Part shown: piece after piece, positions 1-11,803 of the stretch | Layout of the letters: every line of letters begins with the position of its first letter | How positions within the stretch are numbered: position 1 is the stretch's first letter | DNA from: Armillaria gallica | Lineage: Eukaryota; Basidiomycota; Agaricomycetes; Agaricales; Physalacriaceae | DNA length: 64,000 nt | Direction of reading: 5' to 3' | Assembly (NCBI GenBank): GCA_037576215.1 | Contig: JBANDB010000007.1 | Coordinates: forward strand, 1,333,001 to 1,397,000 | Program-made: the position numbers and the translations under genes | Notes under the pieces: model-generated | What the model saw: only the letters and a program-made list of their open reading frames with translations | Told to the model about the DNA's origin: nothing | Databases searched by the model: none

Positions 1-326
1 TGGACTGGAGTGAAACAACAGAGGGATGGAATTGTTAGGAGGGCAACGTTGCCAGGACACAGGGTCAAAGAGATGACGACTCGATGGCTACAGCCTGCAA
101 GGCGAAGGGCTGCCATGGGGCATGAGGAATGGTTGTTGAGCTTGGATGTGGTGTTGGTGTTGGTGTTGTTACCGGCACAAGGTCCCAATAAGGAACGGCC
201 GGGCCCACAGCCCTGACATGGCGAACCATGTGCTGTGGCCACGAAGGCTCATACCGTTGTGATCACGCTTTTGAGTGTGTCGCGCGGAGTAGAGACTCTT
301 CGTGGGGTTCCCGCAAAAAAGGTCAT
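1..326. other. 3' flank of LINE, no gene seen
   Basis: This lies downstream of the stop codon of the LINE coding frame on the minus strand. I see no poly(A) or short tandem tail that would mark a clean LINE 3' end, so the true end of the element could lie anywhere here or before the window start. Short open frames on either strand have no codon or motif support. Confidence 0.4.
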
Positions 327-3300
327 TCACGAACAATATAATGGTACGGTACTAAAAATGCGGAAAACGTTGAAAACATATTTAGCGAGAGCTCCCACAA
401 TTTTCATATCTACTGCTCCCAGTATGATGTGGAGTACCTCAAAACCAGACGCTGCCAATTTCAACAGATCCACAAGACGCGTGTTGGCCATTAGGAACAC
501 CGATTTAAAGAAATCGGATCGCAAATCTTCCAAGGATTGTGATCCCTCACAGTACCATAAAGCGTGCATTTCATCCTCAACTTCCGATAGGCAGAAGCGG
601 CATAAACGCTGTGAACGAGGGACAGGTGGACGACGGCGTTCAGACCATCGTAGGACCTCAATGGCAAGAGTATGGGACGATGTCAGCAGTCGGACTAAGG
701 CTTTTCTGTGTGCCGGAATAGGTACATTGAGGTAGGAACAGAAAAACGCCACTGGGGTCTCGCTGGTGGAGGAGGGATCTGTTTGGTGAAGGGAGCGGTA
801 GCGCAGAAGGAGGGTCTTAGACGACACCGCGATGAAGGAATCAATATCCATGAGACATGATTGTTCCACTGCCGTGATGAGATTATCGATATCAGACGGC
901 AGCCACTGATGCGACAAATCCATCGATACGGGGCGACGCAGGAGATGCAGGACACAGGCGAGGTCGGAGATCCACGATGATTTCTTGGCACGGGCAAGGG
1001 TGAGAGACTCAGCCATAGCGATGGACAAAAAGTGATCTTCTGGAAGAGAGAGAGCATACTGCCAATACCTCAGGGCGAGTATAATGCGCCGATACCTGAC
1101 CGGCCACATCCCCGTCTCAGAGAATAACAACGCGACTGGGGAATGGTTGGCAACACCGAGCAAGCGACGAATGAACATTTTCTGGATGCGTTCCAGCTGT
1201 GTGAGCAATGTTGCATCGATGTCGATAGAGATATCGCAAGCAGACATAAGATGCGGATCCACCGTTGCCATGTAGATGGCAATCCCATCTTTTGGAGGAA
1301 TAGTGCCCACAAAGTTCTCTGCTCCGAACAAAGCGTTTACGGACTTCCTCGCTTTTGACGCCTTCACATAATAGTGCTCCTTAAAGATTGACCTCATGAA
1401 TGCCACTGTGAGTCAAAAACACGATGCGGTACGACAAGGAATAGGAGAGTACCTGTCAGTAGAGGACAGCGTGATGCTGACGTATTTGTGCTTGGAGACA
1501 CACTTCAGATCATTCTCTCCAACTTTAAATGTGGGCAAGACAGACGGCAAAGGACCGGTGATCCAAATTTTGGTCTTTGCCTCGGATATCGTCATTGAAT
1601 TTGCACGACACCAATTGAAGAGGGCATCCAGTTTCTCCTGCAAGCCTTGAACTGATGTTGAAAAGAGCACTATGTCATCCGCCTGTTCAACGTGGGAAAT
1701 ATGCTGATTGCCAAATGTAACGTCGTCTGGGCGACATAGCAAGGAGAAATCAGAGAAGTAGATGTTCCATAAACCAGGAGAGGAACTATCCCCCACGAGA
1801 ATTCCTATAATGGACTGAAAGGCATCGGAATGGTGGGGCCCAAGTTTGATGACATACTCCATCCTGCGATACATCATACGAAGCCAATCGACGATGGGTC
1901 CATTGGCCCCCAAACCTGCCATTTTAGCCCAGAGAGTAGGTTGATCAGTGGAAGGGAAAGCATTAACAAGATCGATGAATGCAACATAAAGAGGTTTTCC
2001 ATCTGCTCGGGACCGGTCAATGGCAGTACGCAAAATGAACATATTGTTATTAGTGCGATAGTGCTCCCGAAACCCGTTTTGTGAAGGGGGAAGGATGTTA
2101 TTGGTCTCCAACCATGTGTGAAAACGACGGTCAATGAGCCAGGTAAAGACCTTCAAGAAGCATGACTGAAGGCCGATGATGCAATAGTTTTCAGGATCGA
2201 GAGCGCTCTTATTGGCCTTCAGGACTCCGGTGAGTATTGTTGTAAACCAGATGCCAGGGGCGTCGAGAGCGGCAAGACATTTATTAAAGAAGTCGGCGAG
2301 TATGTCATTAGGAATGCGCATAATGGTATCGATGGCAACGTCATCCAGACCTCGGGCTTTACCTTTCTTCCTCTTCCTTTGTGCAAAACCTTTCCATTCC
2401 CCCACGTCGTCACCAATCCAGAGTTTAGAGAATGTCCTTTCCGCTGTGGTATCTTCAGTTCTGGAGGGAAGCGCCGCAGCTGCAGCTGCTGCATAGGCTT
2501 GGGCCTCGACGTCCCAGTGGTCAGGCGGAATTTCAGGAAGGTTCATGCGATTCTGAAAGGTGCGCGTGATAGATTGGAGTGTGATTTTAGGCAATGAGCG
2601 ATGGGATGGGTTCGACCAAGACTTGATAAGGCGCCAGAAGTCTCCATGACACGCAACAGATGCCAATGCTTGTAAGTTCGCCCACATAGCCTTTCTTGTT
2701 CCATACCTGCCACGGTGAGCTTCAGAGAGGGAATCAATGTCACCACCGTCTGTTGAGGGGAAGTCCATGGCCTTTTGTTTACGTTTTGCATGGGAAGACA
2801 GCGTGGAAGAGCGTGGCTGATTACTGGCAGACGAGGCAACAGGGATTTTGGAGTAAGGTACATTAGACCATACATTGAGGACTGGATGACAGTCCGCGGA
2901 ATGCTCAAAATCCTCTTCATGCTCAATGTCAGCACAATCTTGCAGAAACGATTGAGTAAGGTCAATCCATTCCGCCCTGCACATATGCGCAGGAGATGAT
3001 CTGGGGTATCGTGAGGCAAAACGTGCGGCACTAACAGCATCATCATATGTAGGGTTGTGTTTGCCGCCTCTGAACAGTAGAAACTGTGTAGACGCTCGTC
3101 GTTCCACCAAGCATTGCACGACGAGTTTAAGAATATCATCGTTGGGACCAGTCCATCCTCTAGCTGCACGGAGAGGGGCCTCATAACATATCAGATCAAT
3201 GATATCTTGACAATCCACGATGATCTGTAAAGAAGAGTTGAGACTGAGAGAAGCCACAGCCACTGCTGTTGCTGCAAGGAGCACTCGATGCCTTGCTGAT

Positions 3301-3823
3301 CCAAAGGTGGATTGTGCGTCAGGTGCCGTTCCATAAGCGATGGTGCGATTGCGAGAGGTATGCAAGCCCCAATGAATGGCTGCCGTCAGGAGCTGGTGTC
3401 CTCGCACATTTTCCGGACTAATGACCCATGCTGTGAATCGTTGTGTGGTGTCCTCCTTGATACAAGGACAGGAAGCGCCATAGAGATGCAAGTGATCGGC
3501 TTCAGATGGAATCATAGATACTGCAGAATCAAGAATGTCAAGGACATCCTTATCTAAGGGATTGTCACCTTCGGCCAGTTTCTGAGCACGCAGATCTCCA
3601 ATTGTCAGTAATCCGTCCACATTGTTGTCAGGCTGACAATACAGCAAATCATCAGACTGGATAGAGACAGTCAAGGGGGCGTGATCAGCCGGGCCCCTTC
3701 TCCCTATAGAAAAACGGGTGGAGTCGATATTCAGGGCAAGAGAATGGGACACGAATGCATAATCGATGACCGATGTTCCTCGGTATGGCAGGCTATACTG
3801 GACTTTACCCAGATAGGTCAGTG
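327..3823 (-). mobile_element. 5'-truncated non-LTR retrotransposon (LINE)
   Basis: The minus strand carries, in order, the tail of an endonuclease domain, an RNase H-like domain, a reverse transcriptase and a CCHC-type C-terminal segment. The frame upstream of the first methionine reads through SVIDYAFVS and DHAPL, matching the C-terminal strands and catalytic Asp-His of exonuclease/endonuclease/phosphatase (EEP) nucleases. It is cut off by a stop at about 3823-3825, exactly where a 10-bp direct repeat begins, so the element is 5'-truncated, as is common for LINEs copied by target-primed reverse transcription. No target-site duplication was identified. Confidence 0.85.
327..3823 (-). pseudogene. 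LINE polyprotein: EEP tail, RNase H-like, reverse transcriptase, C-terminal zinc motif
   Basis: One reading frame runs from about 3820 to 327 with a single internal TGA at 1413-1415, so it is a polyprotein killed by one nonsense codon plus 5' truncation. From the methionine at 3750-3752, residues 85-250 resemble RNase H (VDCQD, ARGW, then GKHNPTYDDA). The usual first Asp (TDGS) reads GAS and the usual Glu is replaced, so that domain is probably inactive. Residues 505-755 are the reverse transcriptase: FIDLVNAFPSTD, GILVGDSSSP, the catalytic QADD in place of YADD, and SEAKTKIW. After the TGA, about 360 further residues end in CRFC...H...C, a zinc-binding motif typical of LINE C-termini. RNase H-like fold upstream of the RT is an unusual order among LINEs. 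Identification as RT is secure; the clade is not assigned. Confidence 0.88.
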
Positions 3824-3930
3824 AAGTTCAGTGAAGTTCAGTGATATTACATGAGCAGTGCTTGACATCAATGTGCACGGGTTGTCATGGCTGTTCACTG
3901 CTATTCACTGCTGTTCATGGCTGTTCACTG
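3821..3930. repeat. 10-bp periodic direct repeats at the LINE 5' junction
   Basis: GTGAAGTTCA occurs twice in tandem at 3821-3840 and continues as GTGA. At 3881-3930 five 10-bp units follow each other without a break, variants of CTGTTCACTG. The array abuts the point where the LINE coding frame stops, so it is either the target site or a slippage product of the truncation event. Confidence 0.75.
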
Positions 3931-4186
3931 GACATCATGAACAGGTCATAGCATGGAATCCAGAGAGATGCCACTGTTGAATTAACAGTTTTCTACATTT
4001 GATTTCACAGCCATACATGCAATAGCGTGAAGTGGGCTTCAGTGAATACTAGTGAAGAGGGATTGTCACTGTCACGGTTTTCGAGGCCAGCCCTCCAAAA
4101 CGGCAGGCAGCCCTATTTCGGCCAGGCTGTCACGGCAGGGCCAAGCAAAGGGATACGGCGCTGTAAGGGACCTGCCGGAACCAACA

Positions 4187-5680
4187 TTAATGTTTTTCGC
4201 AATTTTTGTGAAAAGGGTTGATTACTAAAAGGAAATGTAGGGTAGATTCAGGTATGAGTCCAGCTTCCTTCTTAGGGACATAAGGACCAGAATAAATATC
4301 CCTCCCTCCCAGCTGTCTCGCCAGAGCCCTCTTGTTAACTGAATGAGCAAGCACATCACTTGCTATCACTTTGCCGGTCTCTCGACGGTCATCTGCAATC
4401 GAGGCATTCACGGCTTTGTCCATAAACTCTGGGAATTCGTTCAAGCATTTCATAAAAGCTGTAACACCTTTCGTGAGGGTTTGAACTGGTCTGGAAAGTC
4501 TTCAAGGTCCACGTTCTTGTTGATGAGGGGGCCGGAGAAATGCTGTGGAGGGCGCGAGGGTTTCGCACATCGATGCAGTCGCGTTCCAGTCTCAACGTTG
4601 TCAATGTGTGACATGAGTGATTTTTCAGGGAAAGAAGTCGGCAGTATCTTCTCGGTAAAGCTGCAGCAGGTAGACGCGTAGGTGGAAAACAAAAAGGTGA
4701 TAGGCAAGGGTGAGATTGGGTGCATTTTCTACTATGCTATCGATATATATATAGCATCCTTTTGACTCCTACCTCGCCAGCGGTTTGACCAATAAGTTTG
4801 GCTAATGAAGACTTGACCGGCAGATAATAAAGTGGCAAAGGTGGGATAAGCTGCGGGGTTCGGTTGTGATATCGACAAAGGCTGAATACTGTTCCTCACT
4901 TCGCTGGACTAGCCAGTTATTAGCTGTGTCGGGTTTGAGAACAGCTGTACCCCAGCGTGCCATGGTCATTGTGCCCACCTCATGTCGAGTCTAACAAGAA
5001 ATAAATGTTAGTAAAAGTCCTGTACAGAAAAAAGGGAATGTACAATCTGATACCTCGTCCGTATCAGGCGCATAAGCCTAACTCCTGCTTCCCGACGCTT
5101 CCAGCAGGCCATCCTTGATCCTCGAATCCCTTGCTCCCTGGATCGTATCCTTCTTGGCCTGCTTGAGATTATCTATCTATCTCAATGGCTTTGACCGCAT
5201 GGGAGAATTTCTTGACAAACTTGGCGTGTCCTTTGATGACCGAGCGGCGAGTTCGGATGACGCCCATGAACTCGGTGGGGACTTTGAGTGCGTCAAGTAC
5301 AGATTCTTGTTCGAGTAGCCGGATGTCGCTTTGTGTGAATCCGCGCTCATTCGTTCTCCTTCCCTAGGGTGCGATGGTGATAATACGATGTTCTTCATCG
5401 TTTTGCCAGGCTGACAAGTTATCAATTCATTGGCACTGGTCAGATCCATGGTATACCTTACCTTAGTGCATCGTGGTCGTTGCGTTACCTTCAGTTTGGA
5501 GTCTTGCAAGGGACAAACGTTAGTGCAAGTACCGTATCATTAACAGATAAACCATACCTTCTCCAAATCCTCACTGCTGACCATCTTCGACCGCCGTCTT
5601 GGGTCTCCACGTCCTACATCCGAGGTAGGTTGCTGGCTATACCAAGGAAAATGCATCTAACAACATTGCTTAGTAAAAGG
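4187..5680 (-). pseudogene. Fragments of an unidentified multi-exon gene
   Basis: Several minus-strand stretches look coding and are flanked by splice-like sites. One, at about 5164-5375, follows a CCTAG acceptor and contains DIRLLEQESVLDALKVPTEF then TRRSVIKGHAKFVKKFS. Another at about 4390-4490 reads TLTKGVTAFMKCLNEFPEFM followed by DKAV, and a third near 4190-4330 ends in a stop at 4187. A short exon at about 5554-5640 ends EDLEK before a GTATGG donor. I recognise no domain; the composition is that of a soluble helical protein. I could not connect the pieces into one uninterrupted frame, so this may be a decayed gene or a gene with introns I mis-place. Confidence 0.4.
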
Positions 5681-5683
5681 TGA

Positions 5684-6728
5684 AGGAAACAGGTCAAGTC
5701 GACATACCGGATCGCTGCTATGTCTTGCGTGCCCACACTTCACCGATCACGTTGAGAAAAGCTGAGGAATAGGATGAGTATATGAGCTCAAAGAAGATAA
5801 AAGCTGCCTTACCTTCAGCACGGAGACAAACAAAATCATCTTAGAAACCAAGTCAGGTCGTGAACAGGAACAGAAGAAGGATAAACAAGCTCTTACCAAG
5901 TTTTTCGAGCTCAGTGGTCGTGGTGCAAGCTCACGTTTGCAGCGTGACAGCCTGGGTCACGGATCGACCAACACCGTTGACGTTCACCGGCCCGCCTCCT
6001 ACATCAGCTTGATGGCGAGTAGTTTGAAGTGGGGGTCAGTCAAAGAGCTAGGAAAGGATGAAGAGGATGGATGGAATGGCAGAAGTATGATGTCTGGTGG
6101 AGATGGATGTTAATGTCAAAACCGAGAACAATAAAATAGGCTAAACACAAATTTTACCTTCGTGTGGAAATTCCTAAATATACAACCGCGCCTCCGCATG
6201 TCTGACAGCGAGATGTTCAATACCGGTGAGTGCACAATTTTTACAGTGTGCCTATGCTAAAGATTGGTGATCATCCTCCTATCATCCTCCCACTATACCA
6301 CGATTTCCCTGATGTTCCGAGGGATGCCTTGAAGATGAGGTCCCCAATGACAGTGAGCCAAAGTGCATCTGAAGCTGAAAATCATGAATAATATACGTTC
6401 AGCTTACGATCTTACGGCTGTATTATATCTGACGTTGACCGATGCCAATGATGGGACCATTGAGTTGTAAGACAGGCTGGGAGAAAGGGCCAGGGCCAGT
6501 TTCTTGCTACAACATCCAAGTACATTTATGTTAAGGTACCCTTTATATGCTGTACACAGTCATCAGCAAAAAGAGAAGAGTATTAGCACAAAGACGAACC
6601 AATTGTATACACACTGTCCAGACATCCAATCATAATCCCTACTACTGTCCTTAAGAGAGCAAAAAGTCAACCATACTCAGCATCGACGTGCTTTCTTTTT
6701 CCTCTGAACATCTTGATCTCCCCCTCCT
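5684..6728. other. No gene supported
   Basis: Both strands are broken into short frames and no motif, repeat or splice chain is convincing. The stretch is AT-leaning and may hold the promoter of the fragmentary minus-strand gene to its left or the 3' end of the small gene to its right. Confidence 0.4.
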
Positions 6729-7147
6729 TCAGCCAGCCCTCATTTCGACGGGGCTCTCATCCTCTCCAAGCTCTTGCCAGGAGATCGGCCAAGTAATGGT
6801 GGCGCTGCCCTGGGTGATTGCCACTTCCAATGTCTGATTAAGCCGTGTTCCATTAAAATGATTTCTGCACACCATAAAGCAATACTCACTTTCCCCATCG
6901 TGGCGGTGTCGTGACCTCTTCATCCTAGCGTTGCTGTTTCCGCCTTGGTGGCACTGTCCTCCACCTTCTTGGGGCTACCCACAGTCACATTTTTGGATTT
7001 CCTTCCCCTCTGTCTTTTACCATTACCACGCCCTGAAGACATTCCCCTCTGAATTCCTGGCTGCTTATTTGACTCCTCCTCCTCCTCCTCCCCACTCGTG
7101 CGGTCCTGTTCATCCAGGTCCTCCACCATCTCCTGCACTTGAGTCAA
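6729..7147 (-). CDS. Small acidic/basic protein fragment, unidentified
   Basis: A minus-strand frame from 7147 to 6920 encodes an acidic run (seven Glu in DRTSGEEEEEE) followed by a Lys/Arg-rich stretch (GNGKRQRGRKSKN) that looks like a nuclear localisation signal. The next stretch (6923-6729) overlaps it by a few bases and contains a plausible intron with a GTGAGT donor and an AATCAG acceptor at about 6836-6890. This could be the 3' end of a nuclear protein gene whose upstream exons I cannot place. The low-complexity composition means the open frame alone is weak evidence. Confidence 0.3.
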
Positions 7148-7315
7148 AGAAACCTTTCAGCTGTGACTCTAAGTCACCACTGTCGGTAAGTGGATTTGAC
7201 GGAGGGTTTACGTCCATTCCTCTCCTTTCTGACTCTTCGATGATGTTGGGAACTCGAGATGATCATTGGCCATTGTCATTCGTGGTCTATCAAGGAGGAT
7301 AGCCATAGAACAACA

Positions 7316-7675
7316 TTATAGAGGCACTGAAGAAAACTTGCTGGAACATATGGCTGAGCAGTTATCGAGAAGCTCTGTAGCAGCTTCAACGGTGTTGAGA
7401 ACCATGATCAAAGTACCAGCGACATTGAGGTGAATGATGTCCATATCTACAAAGAATAATAGCCTCAGCGCACAGTGTAACTCAATACCAAAATACATAC
7501 CATATTCCTTACAACATTTGTTGTACACCTCCCACTCTGATGAGGTTGGCATGTTGAACAGAATTCCAAGCAATGGCGTTTTCCTCGGTCCAGGTGGAAG
7601 AGGTAAACGATATCTAGCTTGAGTCTTCAGGTATACTGTAACCAAGACAATGGCAAGGAAAATAAAAGCAGACAT
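7316..7675 (-). pseudogene. Cytochrome P450 N-terminal fragment
   Basis: The minus strand encodes an N-terminal membrane anchor (FLAIVLVTVYL), then the proline hinge LPLPPGPRKTPLLG that marks microsomal P450s. A 54-nt intron at 7447-7500 (GTATGT...TTTGTAG) joins CKEY to DMDIIHLNVAGT, a block typical of basidiomycete P450s just after the hinge, followed by VLNTVEAATELLD. The frame stops about 110 residues in, with none of the later helices and no heme-binding FxxGxxxCxG motif anywhere downstream. The family enzyme is a heme monooxygenase in the endoplasmic reticulum; this piece cannot be functional. The first ATG is at 7673-7675. Confidence 0.85.
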
Positions 7676-7970
7676 ATGCACCGGTGAAGTCGTTGGTGCA
7701 TCTTTGCTTTTTAAGCCAGAACTGAATTTGAAACCATCAGCGTACCGAATAGTTGCCTTTTCTATAAGTATTCAGTATCTGACTACTCTCCTAAATGCTG
7801 GTCCAGACCGCAAAACACGGCTGACACTCGGATTCTGGACATTAATTAGTAAGTGGTGGACATATGCCTTCCTGACCTTATCCCAACGCTTTCAGACCTT
7901 GGCAGAGTCCAAAGTACAACCTGTGCATTAGTCGTGGCAGGTACAGTACACCCAAACAGCATGTGATTAG

Positions 7971-9860
7971 TCAATTGTGACCATCTCTGGAACCATACGA
8001 ATACTGATACTCCCTTGCATCCTTGCGCCCGCATTCAATGTCCACACATCAATATTGGTACAGTGGTCCACATCATAAATACCAAGAAGAAGAACGCGAA
8101 GCAGATGTTGTTGGTCATGTCAGCTATGACACCAACAAAGAGGGGCCCGACGAAAGAGCTTGACTACAATGCGATGACCCAAGCTCAGTGGCAGAAGTGG
8201 CTCAAGAAGCACTTACTTTATCAGTGAGGGAAAAAATCCATTCCTGAAGATCATTGTGTCAGTCACTGTCAGACCATATAGAGGTATCGTGTAACATACC
8301 ATCGGACCTCTTCCCGGGGAGGAAGTAGTTCAGTGTAGAAGGCCTTTGCATAGCTTTGAAAAGTGCCATATATGCATCCTAAAGCACCTCGATCAAGATG
8401 GCGTCAAAGAACGCTGCAGCGAAGATAACATACCAAAGTAGACAGCCAAGCCGAACATTTTGCCTTGAGACGTCAGCCCACCAAATCTTGTCCTATCTTG
8501 AAAGACAAACCCAAGGCATCCATATGCAGGTCTAGCGGAACATAAGACGACGAGAATGTCGAGAATGTTGCTGTTTGACCACAGAAACTTGCGCTGGATG
8601 AGGGGCCATAACAGAGATCCAAGTATACTGGTGCATGGCTTCAACACTCCGATAAATATGAGTGCTGAAGGTAGCATGTTCAACGACGTTTTGCCAAAAA
8701 GAATCGTAGTGGACATTATAGTTGAAAATAAGGTACTCAGGCTCATAGCTACTTTGACAATACCTCACGTACCGATGGAAAGTAAGAACCAAGCCGCCAA
8801 GTACTTAAATGTGTTATGAAGTTTCTTGATTTCCTGCCAGTGGAGCGTACCACCTAAGCACTTCCAAATGGTGACAACTTCGGTTTGTATGCTCCATTTA
8901 CCGTCTGGACCCAATTATCGATCCAAATAGCACCCTCGGAGGTCCCTGATGTTGCCAAAGTGGTCGGACCAGGGAACCACACAGCAGCAGGAATGGAGAA
9001 GATGGACCACCATATTCCACTCAATCCGATGGTCAAACGGAGAGAGAAGGTGCTGCCTTGAGATGCGAGACGTAGCCCGGGAAAGCCCGCTGTCATAACG
9101 AACTCACGATAACGAGCTCTCTACTCGAGTTCTTGATATGAGAGGCTCTTCGAGCCCTGGTGTGGCTAGTATCAGCGAGATCTGAGTCTCCAGCATCCTG
9201 GCTGGCTTCAAGTTGAGATGTAGCTCAGCCACTTCCTGCGAGTCTTTGGCCAGGGACGGCAAATATGCATTCATGGCAACAATGGAAATGCCAAACCCTA
9301 CATTCGCACATATTGCCAACAATGCTGAGAGGAATCAGAGCGGAGAAGAAGAAGGTAGTATCAGGAAGAGAATTGCAGTGAAGGCATCCTGTAAGACGAA
9401 AGCAAGGAGAAGCTTTTTGCGATGGGCCGCTACCTACAGAAAGTCAGATATGTGGATTCCAAGGAGCTCATGGATGCACACAATTGTCAGCAATTCCTCC
9501 CACAGAAATCACCGTCAATGCTTGAAGGGCGACAGATATTGAGTACATGTATGGACTTGAGATATATCAGGACCGTCTTAGTTTACATAGCCATCGCCAA
9601 CGCACCTGAAGCTAGCACTGTCTATCCACAAGAAGCCGACCTTCACTAAGCATCTTGCAGGAGAATCCTCAACGTCCAAGTTCTTTGCCACCATCCAGCG
9701 AGGTGTCGTCCTATCAGGCAGTAGAAATCCTTATCGCACGAGGAGCAGCAAAGGAAGCTGTCTGGTGAGGAGACCCACATTATCTCGCCCAAATTGCTCC
9801 AGACAGATAGGCAAAAACAGTGTCAATGAGACGATGGCGAATACCTCGCTGCAGTAAATT
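7971..9860 (-). pseudogene. Atg22-type vacuolar effluxer, nearly full length but broken
   Basis: Spaced minus-strand exons follow the Atg22 family (major-facilitator-like amino-acid exporter of the vacuole, acting after autophagic breakdown). In order they show EVFAIVSLTLFLPICLEQF, then GFLLPDRTTP, SISVALQALTVISVGGIAD, ICANVGFGISIVAMNAYLP, TFSLRLTIGLSGIWWSIFS, STTILFGKTSLNM with GSLLWPLIQRKF, MFGLAVYFG, YGTFQSYAKAFYTELLPP and SSFVGPLFVGVIADMTNNI with AFFFLVFMMW near the C-terminus. It is dead. The ISSxGxxLGYGAG segment that survives in the right-hand copy is deleted near 9085, a run of six T at about 8235 is one base short of frame, and the last exon shifts frame again near 8046. A truncated sister lies inverted at 58.9-59.7 kb. 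Confidence 0.85.
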
Positions 9861-9909
9861 CAGCACCAGTACTGCCCTGCAACCAGGACGTACCTTGCAA
9901 AAGTATAGC

Positions 9910-11066
9910 TCAGCTAACCATAAAGCCAGATCCTATATTCTGCATCAACATGGATGTAGCAGACAAACTGCATTCAAGATATGATATTGCCTTGATTTCA
10001 GCTCGTGGTGATGATGGTGAATGCATGGTAATCCTAACCTTAGTTGCCACGTGGCAACCATGCTCCTTGGTGGTTGGAAAACAATGAACAGTCAAACTCA
10101 AGGAACAGATGGGTGCAGAAGAGTCAGCGATGCTGCATAAGGTGCGATAAAATGGCTAGTCTAGCAGTTGAACAATGACTTTTCCTAGGATGTGGTACCG
10201 GTCTGCCGGATGTAGAACGAGCCAATACATTTTCCCTCGGAACATTGTCGGTGGACACGGGAAACTCTGCAAACATCTTTGATACAACAGGTTGGCCCAT
10301 TTCTCATAATTCCCACATTTGAAGAGGTACCACTTTTGGAAGTTAAACATGTATTCATGTGAGCCATGGCATGCACCATTCATTTTCAGATTGGCCAACT
10401 TCATGTTGGGCCCATAACAAAGCAAACTGCCCTCCTTCAAAGGTATTCCCACACCTGCATGTTTTCAGTGATGCGTCACTTGAGACGAGGGTACAAACTG
10501 ACGAGATGACCTTCGGCGCCTCCTCCGTATCATGATACAAGACGAAGATATGAACAAGTGCTGGGGCCACAACTCTCTCAGAGGCGAGACCACCAACAAA
10601 GTCAGGTAGGACAGGCTTCAAATCCTTCCTGTTACTAATGGCAATGTTAAAAAAAGTTGAGCTGATTCAATAGTGTCACTTACGCGTCTACGTCTTATTA
10701 GATTAATTTTGCATCCTCCTCCCAAACTCTCACTTCCTTTGCACACAACGCATCCCACTAGCCCTTGAGAGTATTCTGATGCTAAGCTCCGGGATTGAAG
10801 ACATCTCCGCCTCTCTGCCTCGCACTTCTTCTGCTCAACGTGCTTCCTAAACGCTTCCTTTTCTAAAGTTTGAACCATTGCGGCTCAGTAAGATTCCCAG
10901 AGAATCTGAGCTTGTTTCCAAGCTTGTGAATAGCTTCGTCAGTAATCGTGATAGCCCTGCCTGCTAAAAGGCCCAGGGCAACCTCAGATTGTTGCGACAA
11001 CCGAGTTTTCTTCAGGACATCACCAACTTTCTGATACACAGTCTTGAAACATTTCTGATGAGACAT
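9910..11066 (-). pseudogene. Unidentified gene block, duplicated at 57.6-58.8 kb
   Basis: Four minus-strand stretches are conserved between the two arms. They are, in order, one beginning MSHQKCFKTVYQKV with a helical stretch; one rich in charged residues (KHVEQKKCEAERRRC) then CVVCKG; one beginning PVLPDFVGGLASERVVAPAL; and one with MFNFQKWYLFKCGNYEKWAN. A last piece (SLTVHCFPTTKE...) lies next to Atg22. Neither copy gives one continuous frame. In this copy the second stretch is open, whereas the sister has an extra base after the glutamate codons and a CAA-to-TAA change. I recognise no domain. Being conserved as several frames suggests a spliced gene decayed in both arms. Confidence 0.4.
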
Positions 11067-11803
11067 TAGTGCACTATTTCATTGGTTAAGTAACAATGCA
11101 TAATTTACTTTCCACTCTTGGGCTGAAGTCACACTGTCAAGTTTGGCATCCTTTGTGAACCGTTCACGAACCCATGCATTCCTGGATAAGCTTCTCCTGC
11201 AGCAGCATGAGAATGTTCCTGTCGGAAATGCTTATGTTGGTTTTTACATGACTTCAATGACGATCTGGATGAATATTCCGAGGAACTACTATGTCTCCTT
11301 GATCTGGCGATAGCTCACCTTAGGGAATGAGGCATGTCCTCACATTCCGTGTCAGGGGACAGGTGTGATGGTTCCCGTCTCCTCTGCGTAAGATCTGCTG
11401 CCAAGGTTGCTGTTTATTGGAATTAGAAGGGTATACAGGAGCCTGTTGAAGCCATCTCCTGAGTAATAACTGACTATATGGAGACTCAGCACATTCGTAT
11501 GGCAGCTAAGAATCGGCCAATCATACCAAGTCAACGTTGAGGCAAGGTGCCCGTCTTGTTCAAAACTTCAGTCCTCTACAGCTGCCTTTCTCATGCACAA
11601 TGCTGAGGCCGTGGTGATATGTTCGCTGGAAACATGCCCAGTAAACCATGACCTGACAAGGGGATATGGTTTGTTGACCCTGAATGTGGAGAAGCATTGG
11701 TCAGATACTAAAAGGTGATTTGCAATGACAGAAAACCCTTACCGAACAGATGCACGCCGTTTGCATATTTGCGTGTTAGTGTGTTCACGAGAAGTTTGGA
11801 AGG

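Noticed and set aside
235..735. Plus-strand frame of 166 codons over the LINE
   Set aside because: It lies antisense to the LINE C-terminal frame, whose CRFC...H...C motif identifies the real coding strand.
9213..9649. Two plus-strand frames over 9.2-9.6 kb
   Set aside because: They are shadows of Atg22 exons on the minus strand, which match the family in order.
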